A stretch of 64,000 nucleotides of DNA from an uncultured Desulfobacter sp. (lineage in GTDB: Bacteria; Desulfobacterota; Desulfobacteria; Desulfobacterales; Desulfobacteraceae): the NCBI RefSeq assembly GCF_963665355.1, contig NZ_OY762229.1, forward strand, positions 2,170,001-2,234,000, written 5' to 3'. A program made the translations under genes and the position numbers. Of this stretch, positions 1-9,038 are shown piece after piece. Position 1 is the stretch's first letter. Each line of letters opens with the position of its first letter. The notes beneath the pieces were generated by a model. That model was not told the DNA's origin. It searched no databases and was given only the letters and a program-made list of their open reading frames with translations.

Positions 1-2637
1 CTGACGCCCTTTGATCTGATCAGTCATCTCACCCAGGCCAACCGGCAGTCATGTTCAGGAACCACCCAGGCCAATAATAAAGAAATACTCATCCAGACCG
101 GTACGTTTTTGAAAACCGACGAAGATATCGGCAATATCGTCATCGGTGTTTTCAGCGGAAATCCTGTCTACCTGCACCAGGTGGCAGAAATTGTAGATGG
201 CCCCGAAGAACCCCGGTCTTATGTATTGTTTGGAAACCGTGACCGTCATGATCCCGAAGCCGCTGTCACCCTTTCCCTGGCCAAACGGCCCGGAGCCAAT
301 GCCGTTGATGTGGTCAAACAGGTTTTAACCAAGGTGGATCAGCTTAAAGGCTCTTTGATCCCCGGGGATGTGGAAATTACCGTGACCCGGGATTACGGGG
401 AGACGGCGGCTGAAAAATCCAATGAGCTTCTTTTGCACATGGGCATTGCCGTGTTCGGGGTGGCTGTGCTGATTTTAATTTTTCTGGGATGGCGGGAGTC
501 CATGATCGTCATGCTGGCCATCCCCTCCACTCTGGCTTTGACCCTGCTGCTTTTTTATTTACACGGTTATACCCTGAATCGGATCACGCTGTTTGCCCTG
601 ATTTTTTCCATCGGTATTCTGGTGGACGACGCCATTGTGGTGGTGGAAAATATTGTCAGGCACATGCGGCTTCCCGAGAACCAGGCCCGTTCTTTTAAAG
701 ACATTGCCATCATTGCGGTGAGCGAGGTGGGCAATCCTACGATTCTGGCCACATGGGCGGTCATCGCCGCAATTTTACCCATGGCTTTTGTGGGCGGGCT
801 CATGGGACCCTACATGCGACCCATACCTGTGGGGGCGTCCGCCGCCATGGTCTTTTCCCTGGTCATCGCGTTTACCATCACCCCCTGGGCCGCCACCCAT
901 ATTTTGAAACGCAAAAAGGCTTCGGTGTCCGGGGGCACAGGGGTGGTTGCCAACAGCCATGACCACGACCATGCCCCGGATGATCCGTTTACCCGGTTTT
1001 ATCATCATATCATGGATCCGCTGCTCTCCCACGGCGGCTGGCGCATTCTGTTTTTCTGCATCATCGTTGCGATGTTACTGGGGTCCTGTGCCATGGTTGT
1101 TTTGGGCCTGGTTAAAGTGAAGATGCTGCCCTTTGACAATAAGTCGGAATTTCAGGTGATTCTGGACATGCCCGAAGGCGGTACCCTGGAGCAGACCGCC
1201 CAGGTGGCCATGGAGATGGCCCAGGTGATCAAACATGAACCCGATGTTACCGATTATCAGATTTATGCAGGCACGGCATCTCCGTACAATTTCAATGGCC
1301 TGGTCCGGCATTATTTTATGCGTTCGGGGCCCAGCGTGGCAGATATTCAGGTGAACCTGGCATCCAAGCAGGATCGTGACCGGCAAAGCCATGACATTGC
1401 CAAAAATGTACGTCCGGCTTTGGCAGCCATTGCCAAAAAATACGGGGCCACCATTGCTGTGGCCGAAGTTCCCCCGGGACCGCCGGTGCTCCAGACCCTG
1501 GTTGCCGAAATTTACGGTCCCAACGACTCCTCGCGTCTGGCTTTGGCTGAAAAGGTTAAACAGATTTTTACCCAGACAGATGGTGTGGTGGATATTGACT
1601 GGTACCGGCAGGAGCCCCGCGAAAAGACCATTATCACTGTGGACAAGGAAAAAGCCGCGCTGAACGGCATCAGTGAAAGTGACATTACCCAGGCGGTGAC
1701 CATGGGACTTTCAGGACTGTCCGTGGATCTATTCCACCAGCCCCGGGACAAGGAAGAGATAGATATTGTATTTCAATTGCCCAAAGCTGAGCGCGCAAGG
1801 ATTGATTCAATTCTGAACATCGGGCTGCGCAATCCCCGGGATCCCGCATCGGCCCTGACACCCTTGCGTGAACTGGTTACCCTGAACCGGGCACCCGTGG
1901 ACCAGCCCATCTACCGCAAGAACCTGAAACCGGTGATTTACGTCACAGGCGATGTGGCTGGCGCTGCGGAAAGTCCGGTATACCCCATCCTTGGGATGAA
2001 TAAAGCGCTTGGCCAATTGTCAGGCAAAGATTTTGGCGGAAAGACGGACCATGTGACTGTCTATAATTTAAAACAGCCGTTCAACCAGGACGAACCCTCC
2101 ATCAAATGGGACGGGGAGTGGCATATTACCCTGGAGGTATTCCGGGATCTGGGCCTGGCATTTTGTGTGGTCATGGTGCTTATTTATATGCTTATGGTGG
2201 GCTGGTTTAAAAGCTATATCACGCCGTTGGTGGTTATGGCTGCCATTCCTTTTTCGCTGATTGGCATCCTGCCTGCCCATTGGGCACTGGGCGCTTTTTT
2301 TACCGCCACCTCAATGATCGGATTTATGGCCGGTGCAGGGATTGTGGTGAGAAATTCCATTATTCTGGTGGATTTCATCGAGCTACGCCGAAGCCATGGG
2401 CTTCCCCTGGCTGAAGCGGTGGTGGAAGCCGGTGCCATCCGGTTCAGACCCATGCTGCTGACGGCTCTGGCGGTTGTGGTGGGCGCATCGGTAATTCTGG
2501 CAGACCCCATATTCCAGGGGCTTGCCATTTCACTGATGTTTGGAGAAATTGCCTCCCTGCTGATTTCCAGAATGGCAGTGCCGGTCTTGTATTACATGGT
2601 CCAGAAGAAACACGTAAGCAACGCAGATATATCTTAA
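1..2637 (+). CDS. RND-family efflux permease, 5'-truncated by window edge
   Basis: The frame is open from base 1, so the true start lies upstream; the TTG at 109 is internal. The product is the inner-membrane proton-driven permease of a tripartite efflux system. The N-terminal porter region is partly present. The transmembrane proton-relay pair is visible as [10 protein letters not shown] (about nt 622-650). The second half has the usual repeat, with porter domains followed by a C-terminal six-helix bundle. In TM10 the motif reads [13 protein letters not shown], with Arg where AcrB has its relay Lys. A short His/Asp-rich stretch (HDHDHAPDD, about nt 958-985) sits in the central cytoplasmic loop and might touch metal. 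The membrane-fusion and outer-membrane partners are not in the window. The substrate cannot be read from the sequence. Family call is firm; subclass is open. Confidence 0.9.
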   Translation: MTPFDLISHLTQANRQSCSGTTQANNKEILIQTGTFLKTDEDIGNIVIGVFSGNPVYLHQVAEIVDGPEEPRSYVLFGNRDRHDPEAAVTLSLAKRPGANAVDVVKQVLTKVDQLKGSLIPGDVEITVTRDYGETAAEKSNELLLHMGIAVFGVAVLILIFLGWRESMIVMLAIPSTLALTLLLFYLHGYTLNRITLFALIFSIGILVDDAIVVVENIVRHMRLPENQARSFKDIAIIAVSEVGNPTILATWAVIAAILPMAFVGGLMGPYMRPIPVGASAAMVFSLVIAFTITPWAATHILKRKKASVSGGTGVVANSHDHDHAPDDPFTRFYHHIMDPLLSHGGWRILFFCIIVAMLLGSCAMVVLGLVKVKMLPFDNKSEFQVILDMPEGGTLEQTAQVAMEMAQVIKHEPDVTDYQIYAGTASPYNFNGLVRHYFMRSGPSVADIQVNLASKQDRDRQSHDIAKNVRPALAAIAKKYGATIAVAEVPPGPPVLQTLVAEIYGPNDSSRLALAEKVKQIFTQTDGVVDIDWYRQEPREKTIITVDKEKAALNGISESDITQAVTMGLSGLSVDLFHQPRDKEEIDIVFQLPKAERARIDSILNIGLRNPRDPASALTPLRELVTLNRAPVDQPIYRKNLKPVIYVTGDVAGAAESPVYPILGMNKALGQLSGKDFGGKTDHVTVYNLKQPFNQDEPSIKWDGEWHITLEVFRDLGLAFCVVMVLIYMLMVGWFKSYITPLVVMAAIPFSLIGILPAHWALGAFFTATSMIGFMAGAGIVVRNSIILVDFIELRRSHGLPLAEAVVEAGAIRFRPMLLTALAVVVGASVILADPIFQGLAISLMFGEIASLLISRMAVPVLYYMVQKKHVSNADIS

Positions 2638-2642
2638 TTTGG

Positions 2643-3833
2643 ATGAGTATAATGGCTGAATATATTATCGCAGGTGACGGTGTTGCGGGAACAACCGCCG
2701 CTGAAAATATCAGAAAATTGGATAATAAGGGTCGGATAACCATTGTAACCGATGAAGATCTTCCTTTTTACTACAGGATCCGGCTTGATGATTATATTTC
2801 AGGCGACATTAATCAGAACAAGCTGATTGCTAAAAAGGAATCCTGGTATGAACAAAACAATATTAACTTGATACTGAATACAAAAATTACAGGGGCTGAC
2901 CCTCAAAAAAAAATGGTCATAACGGATAAGGAAGAGCGTCTCTGTTATGATAAACTCCTTGTTGCCACGGGAAGCCATTCATTTATTCCCCATATCAACG
3001 GATCGGATAAAAAGGGTGTTTTTGCCATAAGAGATATACGGGACGCCCGAGACATTATGGAATACGCCAAAGGGATCCATGATGTCGTTGTGATTGGCGG
3101 GGGGCTTCTTGGGCTTGAGGCTGGTAACACATTCAGGAAAATGAACAAAAATGTAACGGTGGTGGAGTTTTTTCCCCGAATTTTGCCCAGGCAGCTTGAT
3201 GTTGACGGGGCAGAACGATTGAAGTCGATCATGGAGGGTATGGGTCTTTGTTTCAGGCTTGATGCCCGGACCGAAGCAATTGAGGGGGGCGATGTTGTAA
3301 AAGCAGTAAAACTTGCGGGTGGTGAAATTCTTGATGCCCAGATGGTAATTATCTCGGCAGGGGTCAGGCCTAACCTGGAACTGGCTGAACCACTGGGCCT
3401 GGAATGTGATAAAGGCATAAAGGTAAATGACCGCCTAGGTACGAACAGGCCTGATGTCTATGCCGCAGGAGATGTGGCTGAGTTTAAGGGTCTGGTTTAC
3501 GGCATATGGCCGGCTGCCATGGAACAGGGGAAAATCGCCGGGGCGAACATGGCCGGAAAAGATATGATCTATCCGGGTACCACAATGGCAAATACACTTA
3601 AAGTCGTGGGTATTGACCTTGCGTCAGCCGGAGAAATAGACGCGGAAAATAAATTTGAATCCCAAACGGTCAGTACTGAAAACATGTATAAAAAGATTGT
3701 AATAGATAACAACAGGATCATCGGCTGTATCATGCTTGGGGAAACAAAAACCTTTGGCAGGGTTACAAAGCTGATGTCATCCCGCAGTGATATTTCCCCG
3801 GTAAAAGATAAAATATTAAAAGGGGATTTTTAA
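2643..3833 (+). CDS. NAD(P)/FAD-dependent oxidoreductase (NirB/rubredoxin-reductase-like)
   Basis: A pyridine-nucleotide-disulfide-type flavoprotein that should pass electrons from NAD(P)H through FAD to a protein or small acceptor in the cytoplasm. Visible are the N-terminal FAD Rossmann motif AGDGVAGTTAAENIR, the central NAD-binding motif VIGGGLLGLEAG, and the C-terminal FAD motif YAAGDVAE. It lacks the CxxxxC redox pair of disulfide reductases. This fits the NADH:rubredoxin reductase / nitrite reductase large-subunit N-domain group (about 400 residues). It begins 5 bp after the RND stop. An alternative ATG at 2652, better placed after GGATGAG, would remove three residues. The acceptor is unknown and no rubredoxin gene adjoins it. 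Confidence 0.85.
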   Translation: MSIMAEYIIAGDGVAGTTAAENIRKLDNKGRITIVTDEDLPFYYRIRLDDYISGDINQNKLIAKKESWYEQNNINLILNTKITGADPQKKMVITDKEERLCYDKLLVATGSHSFIPHINGSDKKGVFAIRDIRDARDIMEYAKGIHDVVVIGGGLLGLEAGNTFRKMNKNVTVVEFFPRILPRQLDVDGAERLKSIMEGMGLCFRLDARTEAIEGGDVVKAVKLAGGEILDAQMVIISAGVRPNLELAEPLGLECDKGIKVNDRLGTNRPDVYAAGDVAEFKGLVYGIWPAAMEQGKIAGANMAGKDMIYPGTTMANTLKVVGIDLASAGEIDAENKFESQTVSTENMYKKIVIDNNRIIGCIMLGETKTFGRVTKLMSSRSDISPVKDKILKGDF

Positions 3834-4184
3834 ACGGCACTATAGTGGCGTTTTGGCGTTCGCGTTATTAATGATTGCATAGCCGTCAAATATACCTCAT
3901 GTTTTAAAGACGTCGTTGCAGGGGCAGTTCATGAATTGCCCCTGTATCCCACCATCTCCTGTCTGTTTCTGATTTTTTCGGGCAAAGATTTTTCTTTTTC
4001 AGTCACAATAAGCAGAATTTAAAAACCGTTAGATGTTTGTCAGTTGCGAATCTGCATGTTATTTGTCGTGGTTATGGCCAAATTGATTAGAAAAATATTT
4101 TGTTTGCATTAGGTTTGTGTTAGAGTTCTCGGGCGTATCGATTTTACCCGCAAGCATTTAAAAACAAAAGTAATAGGGCGTTAA
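3834..4184. other. Intergenic region, 351 bp
   Basis: No convincing reading frame. It contains one strong hairpin (3919-3944, listed separately) and an AT-rich stretch before the CPBP gene. No clear -35/-10 pair could be assigned. Confidence 0.5.
3919..3944. terminator. Long perfect-type hairpin, possible terminator
   Basis: CAGGGGCA at 3919-3926 pairs with TGCCCCTG at 3937-3944. The interior TTCATGAA is itself palindromic, so the whole 26 nt is self-complementary apart from one G/T pair. No T-run follows on the plus strand, so it is not a classic intrinsic terminator. It could end the oxidoreductase transcript or be a protein-binding palindrome. Confidence 0.4.
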
Positions 4185-4868
4185 ATGGAACGGAAGCAGG
4201 CAACTTTAAATTCATTATCAAATTCATTGTCCATACCGGAGTTGATGACAGGATTCAATGCCCGTGGCGGATTTGTTGAACAGTTCTTGCCGTTGCTGCT
4301 CCTGCTTTTCATATGCCATGCACCTGTGGCACTCATCTGGCTGGAAATCATCCCTTTTGAACACAGGTTTTATGCTTTCTTGATCGCTCTGCCCGGGTTG
4401 GCTTTTTTTTGCTTTTACAGGCGTTACCGTCTGGAGGAGCTGGGATTTCGCATTGATACGCTTAAAGGTGCTCTGGAACCGAATCTTGTGTTTTGTGCCA
4501 TGGGAGGCATAACTCTCTATATTGTAAACAAAACCGGAATGTTAACACCTAATAGCCATCGTTTGTTCCCTTATTTTTACGTGGTCTATATCGTTTTTCT
4601 GGGGCCTGTTCAGGAGATCATTTTCAGAGGGATTCTGTTCACGGAAATGAAACGGATTCAAAACGGAAGCAACCACCTGTTTTTATGGGTATCCACGCTG
4701 TCATTCTGCTTTCTGCACGTTATTTACAGGAATCCCCAGATGCTTGTGATTGCGTTTATCAGCGGACTGGTATGGGGGATAATATTCATGAAACGGCCCA
4801 ATATTTGGGGTGTCGCCTTTTCCCACTCCTTTCTGGGCGCTTTTGCCATACTTCTTGGCCTGATTTAA
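4185..4868 (+). CDS. CPBP-family intramembrane metalloprotease-like protein
   Basis: A 227-residue, multi-helix inner-membrane protein of the CPBP (CAAX protease and bacteriocin-processing) type. Motif 1, normally EExxxR, reads QEIIFR with Q143, E144 and R148. Motif 2 FxxxH is present as FCFLH (F174, H178). Motif 3 is represented by SHSFLGAF near the C-terminus. The first glutamate of motif 1 is therefore replaced by Gln, which may weaken or abolish proteolysis. Family members cleave membrane substrates or serve in immunity to bacteriocins; no bacteriocin gene is nearby. The convergent hydrolase ends 15 bp downstream. The family call is good, activity uncertain. Confidence 0.75.
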   Translation: MERKQATLNSLSNSLSIPELMTGFNARGGFVEQFLPLLLLLFICHAPVALIWLEIIPFEHRFYAFLIALPGLAFFCFYRRYRLEELGFRIDTLKGALEPNLVFCAMGGITLYIVNKTGMLTPNSHRLFPYFYVVYIVFLGPVQEIIFRGILFTEMKRIQNGSNHLFLWVSTLSFCFLHVIYRNPQMLVIAFISGLVWGIIFMKRPNIWGVAFSHSFLGAFAILLGLI

Positions 4869-4883
4869 ACGTAATCCCCCGAT

Positions 4884-5846
4884 TCACAAGCCCAGGATAA
4901 AATCTGAAATAATCGTCCCAAGGACTTGTGTTGATGCCGGTGACAAAATATCACCTGCCAGGACATGCTGATCCGGGTCACTTGAACCGGTGTACGGAAC
5001 CAAGAGTTTTCGCGCTGCGCCGATTTTTTTGAAGGCCGTTTCTGTCAGGGCCGAATCCACCACACGATCGGACGGTGAATATATAACCAGCACAGGTGCC
5101 TTAATTCTGGACAGATCAGCGGACGCTGCCAGTCGGACCACACCCATCATGGGCAGAAGTGCCCGTGTTGGGTACCGGCATGTCCAGTATTTCTCATGCC
5201 CGGGATTATCGGGCTTAAAGGCGCGCTCCCTGCCGATAAGAAGTTCTGCGATATTTCCACCCCAGGGCAACAGCAGGATTTTTGCCATTCTGTTGGCCGG
5301 ACCAAAGTTGGGTGAAATAAGAATGAATGCCGCAACGTTGCCGGCAGCAGGCTGGGTTGCCAGCCAGGCTGCAATGGTCCCGCCTGTGGAGGTTCCTATT
5401 ACAACAATCTTTTCACCAATGCGTTGTCCGATGGTCAAGGCTTGAGCACCATCATTGAGCCAGGCGTTGACGCTGCCGTCAAGCATGGCTTGGGAGGTGC
5501 GTCCATGCCCGGTAAACCTTGTGTAGAACACATTGGCGCAAAGCTTTTGTGCGACGATGTCCGCAAGGGGGGCCGTTTCCTTTCTGGAGGCTGAAAAGCC
5601 ATGGAGATATATCACAGAAAATGGTGTTCTGATTCCTTTTCCCCGTGCCCAGAAAATGATTTTTTCCGTTCCCGGAACAATATCATCAAACCTGGATTCA
5701 GACCCGACAAGAAACCGGTCAAGGTCCTGGGGAAGGCTGACCGGATGAATCCGGGTGTCGATTTCTACCCTTGGACCGGACAAAAAGACCACAGCCGATA
5801 TGAAAAATACAATGCCCCCAAGAGCCCATTTGTGTTTAATATCCAT
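4884..5846 (-). CDS. Membrane-anchored alpha/beta hydrolase
   Basis: A 320-residue serine hydrolase. Residues about 8-24 form one hydrophobic anchor, so the catalytic domain is probably periplasmic. The oxyanion region is YLHGFSAS, the nucleophile elbow is GTSTGG (Ser153), the acid is probably in SPSDRVVD, and the catalytic His is in DQHVLAGD. This is a complete triad of the carboxylesterase/lysophospholipase type. The substrate is not predictable. The gene stands alone, convergent with the CPBP gene and followed by the sensor gene on the same strand 77 bp away. Confidence 0.8.
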   Translation of the reverse strand: MDIKHKWALGGIVFFISAVVFLSGPRVEIDTRIHPVSLPQDLDRFLVGSESRFDDIVPGTEKIIFWARGKGIRTPFSVIYLHGFSASRKETAPLADIVAQKLCANVFYTRFTGHGRTSQAMLDGSVNAWLNDGAQALTIGQRIGEKIVVIGTSTGGTIAAWLATQPAAGNVAAFILISPNFGPANRMAKILLLPWGGNIAELLIGRERAFKPDNPGHEKYWTCRYPTRALLPMMGVVRLAASADLSRIKAPVLVIYSPSDRVVDSALTETAFKKIGAARKLLVPYTGSSDPDQHVLAGDILSPASTQVLGTIISDFILGL

Positions 5847-5922
5847 AAGTCTATAACGGTTGTTCTGTGTCTTGAGTTTAAATAAAAATTTGCCGGCAGA
5901 ATCTGTGGGTTATGCTGGTTTC

Positions 5923-8643
5923 CTAAAAAATCGTTTTATCAGGAACCGGTTCTGGTTTGCCGTGGAAAAATCCTTGCTGATAATCGATCCCAAGGGCTTT
6001 TGCCTTGGCCGAAAGCTCCCGGTTGGAGATAAACTCTGCAATGGTTTTCATCTTAAGCTTATTTGCATAAGATACAATGGAGTTGACAATATCAACGGCC
6101 CGGTCATCCTTGTTGATCAGTTTGATGATACTGCCGTCAATTTTGATATAGTCTGCTTTGATCTTCAAAAGATAATCAAAGTTGGAGTAGCCTGTGCCAA
6201 AATCATCAATGGCGATTTTTGCGCCGGCACTTTTAAACCTGTATATACGTTGTGTTGCATCAGCGTAGGAGGACAGGCTTTCGGATTCCACAATTTCAAG
6301 TATCATGCGTGACATGACGTTTTTCTCAAGGGCGTAGTCATAAACAAAAGTCATGGTGGAACTGTTCAGGATATCCTCGGTTGAAATATTGATACTGAAG
6401 GTACTGTCATCATCGGCAAAGGTGTCTATGGTCTTTTTTACAATAATCTGGGTCAGCGTCGGATAAAACCGGGTCTGTTTGCTGATATCAAGAAACTGTG
6501 CCGGAGAGATTATGCCGCCGTCCTTGTCCCTGATACGCATCAGACTTTCAAATTTCGGAGTCCCGGAACCTGTGATCGGCTGAAAAAACGGTACAACCCG
6601 GTCTTCATCAATGGCGCTGTTGAGCATTTTTACAACCCGGACATTCTGTTCGTAGATCCTGCTGTTATCCACTTTCAAAGGATCATAGCCCCAGTGGCTG
6701 ATATTGTTGGCTTTTGCAAACTGCAACGCCGCATCGGCATGGGCCATAATACTATCTGAGCCATGGGCGTAACCCGTGATGGTACTCACCATGAGCTCTT
6801 TGTCGCCTATGATGAAGGTCTCTTTGACAATACCTTTAAGCGCGTTTTCAACGTTGATGATGAACACATTTTTATCACTTGGGCTGGAAAATACGGCAAA
6901 GACATCAGAGTGTAGCCTGTACACGAAATAGCGGTACGGATGAATATGGTCGGTAAGCCGTAAGGCAAATAGTTTAAGCAGTTCATCTCCGGTCTTCATC
7001 CCGTATGTTTCGTTGATTTGATGAAAACCGTCCATATCAATGATCGCAAGGTCAGCTGATTTGGCGTTTTTGATTTCCATAAGAAGGCTGTTTCTGTTGT
7101 TCAATTCGGTCAGCGGATCATAATTGAGATATTTCTGAAGCTGGGATTTATTTTCAAATACTTCGGTGACATCATGGCTGATTGAAATATATTTGATCAC
7201 CTCGCCATCTTTATTATTGAAGGGCACAATGGTCGATTTCTGGAAAAAATATCCGCCGTCTTTTTTGAAATTTTTAATGATCCCGCGCCAGGTTTCCCCT
7301 TTTGTGATGGCAGTCCACAGCTCCTGGTATGTTGATGCCGGGTTGTCCGGATGGCTGAGCTGACTGTAGGTGGCATGAACCAGTTCGTCTTTGTCAAAAC
7401 CTGTGACTTCGCACATTTCGTCATTCACATGGACAATATTTCCGTCCAGATCTGTAATGCTGACTATGGCACTTTTGTCTATCACGGTTTTGTACTGTAA
7501 CAGATCGTTGAGGAAAATTTTTTGCTCGTATTCAATTTTTCGGATTCTTTTGTAGATAAAAAGGGAGACGGCCAATGTAAAGACAAAAAGGCAGATGATA
7601 ATCAGGCAATTCTTAATTATCTCCTGCCTGAGAAGAGAACTGCTTATCCCCTCCACCGTTCTCACAAGGTCATAAAAATTTTCAAAGTAGAATCCAGACC
7701 CAACAATCCAGTCCCAGTCCGGAATATATACCAGATACGATATTTTTTCAGAGGCCCTGGCCTGTCCCGGAATTTTCCAGAAATAGGTGCAGAATCCACT
7801 TCCTTTGCCCGTTGCAACATCAACAAATTCCTTGATGACCAGTTTGTTGTTTTCATCGACTAATGTTTTCAGATCCTTTTCATACAGGCTTGAATCTATG
7901 TGAAAGATTGTTTTATAATCCGTTGAAAATATCCAGAAATAGCCATAATTTTGATACCCGAACCTGTCCTTGGAAATAATACCCAGGATTTCCTGTTTGC
8001 CCCTTTCGTCCAGACTTTCCATGTAGTATCCGGTGCCGATAATAATATCAAACGCCATGGTGTATGTGGCATAACCCAGCTTTCTGTAAAGTTTGTCTCC
8101 TTTACCCGGCTTATAGAACATATATTCTCCCAGGGCAGATCCTTGGGTTTTCACCTCTTCAAGGAATTTCATCAAACCAGGGAACTTGTCTTTCAGAGAA
8201 TAAATATTTTTGCCCACCAGTTCCGGTCTTGCGCCGTGATGCTTAATAGTACCGTCACCGGATAAAATGTAAAAATAACCCAACTTATTGGCCCAGTTAA
8301 AAGATGAGATCATGGTGTCTATATGCGTTTTATACTGCTCCCCTTTATGGGTTACGTAGATAGTCTGAATAAAATCCTGGGCCGAACGGACCTGGTCTTT
8401 AAGATCCTGCTCGGCAGCTTTAATCACGGCTTTCTTTGTGGCGTGTATTCGTTTGACCAGCCGTTCAACTTCGTTCTTGATCAGTTTTTTTTGCTGATCA
8501 ACATAAAAAGTCCTAAGGCCTTCCTGATTTTCCCGGCTGAATTTTGTAAATGTGCTCTGCATATTCCACAGAATGATTCCGGAAAACACGGATGCGATGG
8601 AAAGAGCTGTAAATAGCGTGATATTGGAAATTTTAGTTTTCAT
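5923..8643 (-). CDS. Cache-PAS sensor with degenerate GGDEF and EAL domains
   Basis: The start was set at the ATG at 8643 (MKTKISN, followed at once by a signal-anchor helix); the longer frame to 8742 adds 33 non-membrane residues. The 906-aa layout is TM (about 8-27), a periplasmic tandem single-Cache sensor (about 40-335), TM (about 345-368), PAS (about 383-500), GGDEF-like (about 504-650) and EAL-like (about 670-900). The GGDEF signature is replaced by RLHSDVF (about residue 576), so cyclase activity is unlikely. The EAL signature reads ESL (FESLMRI), and the TIAEGVE loop reads TIAEFIS. DDFGTG and KIDGS are intact. It may be a weak phosphodiesterase or a c-di-GMP-binding receptor triggered by a small ligand. 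Confidence 0.85.
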   Translation of the reverse strand: MKTKISNITLFTALSIASVFSGIILWNMQSTFTKFSRENQEGLRTFYVDQQKKLIKNEVERLVKRIHATKKAVIKAAEQDLKDQVRSAQDFIQTIYVTHKGEQYKTHIDTMISSFNWANKLGYFYILSGDGTIKHHGARPELVGKNIYSLKDKFPGLMKFLEEVKTQGSALGEYMFYKPGKGDKLYRKLGYATYTMAFDIIIGTGYYMESLDERGKQEILGIISKDRFGYQNYGYFWIFSTDYKTIFHIDSSLYEKDLKTLVDENNKLVIKEFVDVATGKGSGFCTYFWKIPGQARASEKISYLVYIPDWDWIVGSGFYFENFYDLVRTVEGISSSLLRQEIIKNCLIIICLFVFTLAVSLFIYKRIRKIEYEQKIFLNDLLQYKTVIDKSAIVSITDLDGNIVHVNDEMCEVTGFDKDELVHATYSQLSHPDNPASTYQELWTAITKGETWRGIIKNFKKDGGYFFQKSTIVPFNNKDGEVIKYISISHDVTEVFENKSQLQKYLNYDPLTELNNRNSLLMEIKNAKSADLAIIDMDGFHQINETYGMKTGDELLKLFALRLTDHIHPYRYFVYRLHSDVFAVFSSPSDKNVFIINVENALKGIVKETFIIGDKELMVSTITGYAHGSDSIMAHADAALQFAKANNISHWGYDPLKVDNSRIYEQNVRVVKMLNSAIDEDRVVPFFQPITGSGTPKFESLMRIRDKDGGIISPAQFLDISKQTRFYPTLTQIIVKKTIDTFADDDSTFSINISTEDILNSSTMTFVYDYALEKNVMSRMILEIVESESLSSYADATQRIYRFKSAGAKIAIDDFGTGYSNFDYLLKIKADYIKIDGSIIKLINKDDRAVDIVNSIVSYANKLKMKTIAEFISNRELSAKAKALGIDYQQGFFHGKPEPVPDKTIF

Positions 8644-9038
8644 GATGGCCGTCTTTTTCCATAAATCTGGTACAAAACAAATTTTTCCAGAACATAGTCT
8701 GCCACTCCCCTCCACAAAAAAGAAAAATTCGTCAAGGGTCAAGGTATATGAGTTGAAAAAAATGATGGTTCATCGTAAGCGTGTTGCCTGAAAATGGGAG
8801 ATTTGTTATTTTTAGGCAGCAGATATCTTTTTTGTCAACCAAAATTATTTTATACAACTTACACATTTTCTTGCCATAAATGTCCCAGGGGAATACAAGT
8901 GTAGTAATAACGGGTTTTAACCCCAAGGCTGCCGATAAGGCGATAGCGCTCCCGTTACTTTGAAAAAACATTCGGCACTTTCTAACCAGCCTGACAGATT
9001 GGGGAATCTCATTAATCTGAACACAATCGGAGGTGGAA
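8644..9038. other. Divergent intergenic region between sensor gene and ppsA
   Basis: 395 bp separating two divergent genes, with no credible coding frame. It holds the ppsA Shine-Dalgarno (GGAGGT at 9029-9034) and a segment with competing stems (8908-8957, listed separately). Promoters for both genes should lie here, but none was clear enough to place. Confidence 0.5.
8908..8957 (+). promoter_or_regulatory. Candidate structured leader upstream of ppsA
   Basis: TAACGGG (8908-8914) can pair with CCCGTTA (8951-8957), enclosing GCTGCC (8928-8933) pairing with GGC..AGC (8939-8947). The same GGG also lies in a tight local hairpin (GGGTT..AACCC, 8912-8923), so two exclusive folds are possible. It ends 81 bp before the ppsA start. 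It matches no riboswitch class I recognise. Confidence 0.25.

Noticed and set aside
8743-9030. A c-di-GMP (GEMM) riboswitch upstream of ppsA
   Set aside because: The conserved GEMM core sequences are absent, despite the presence of stems.
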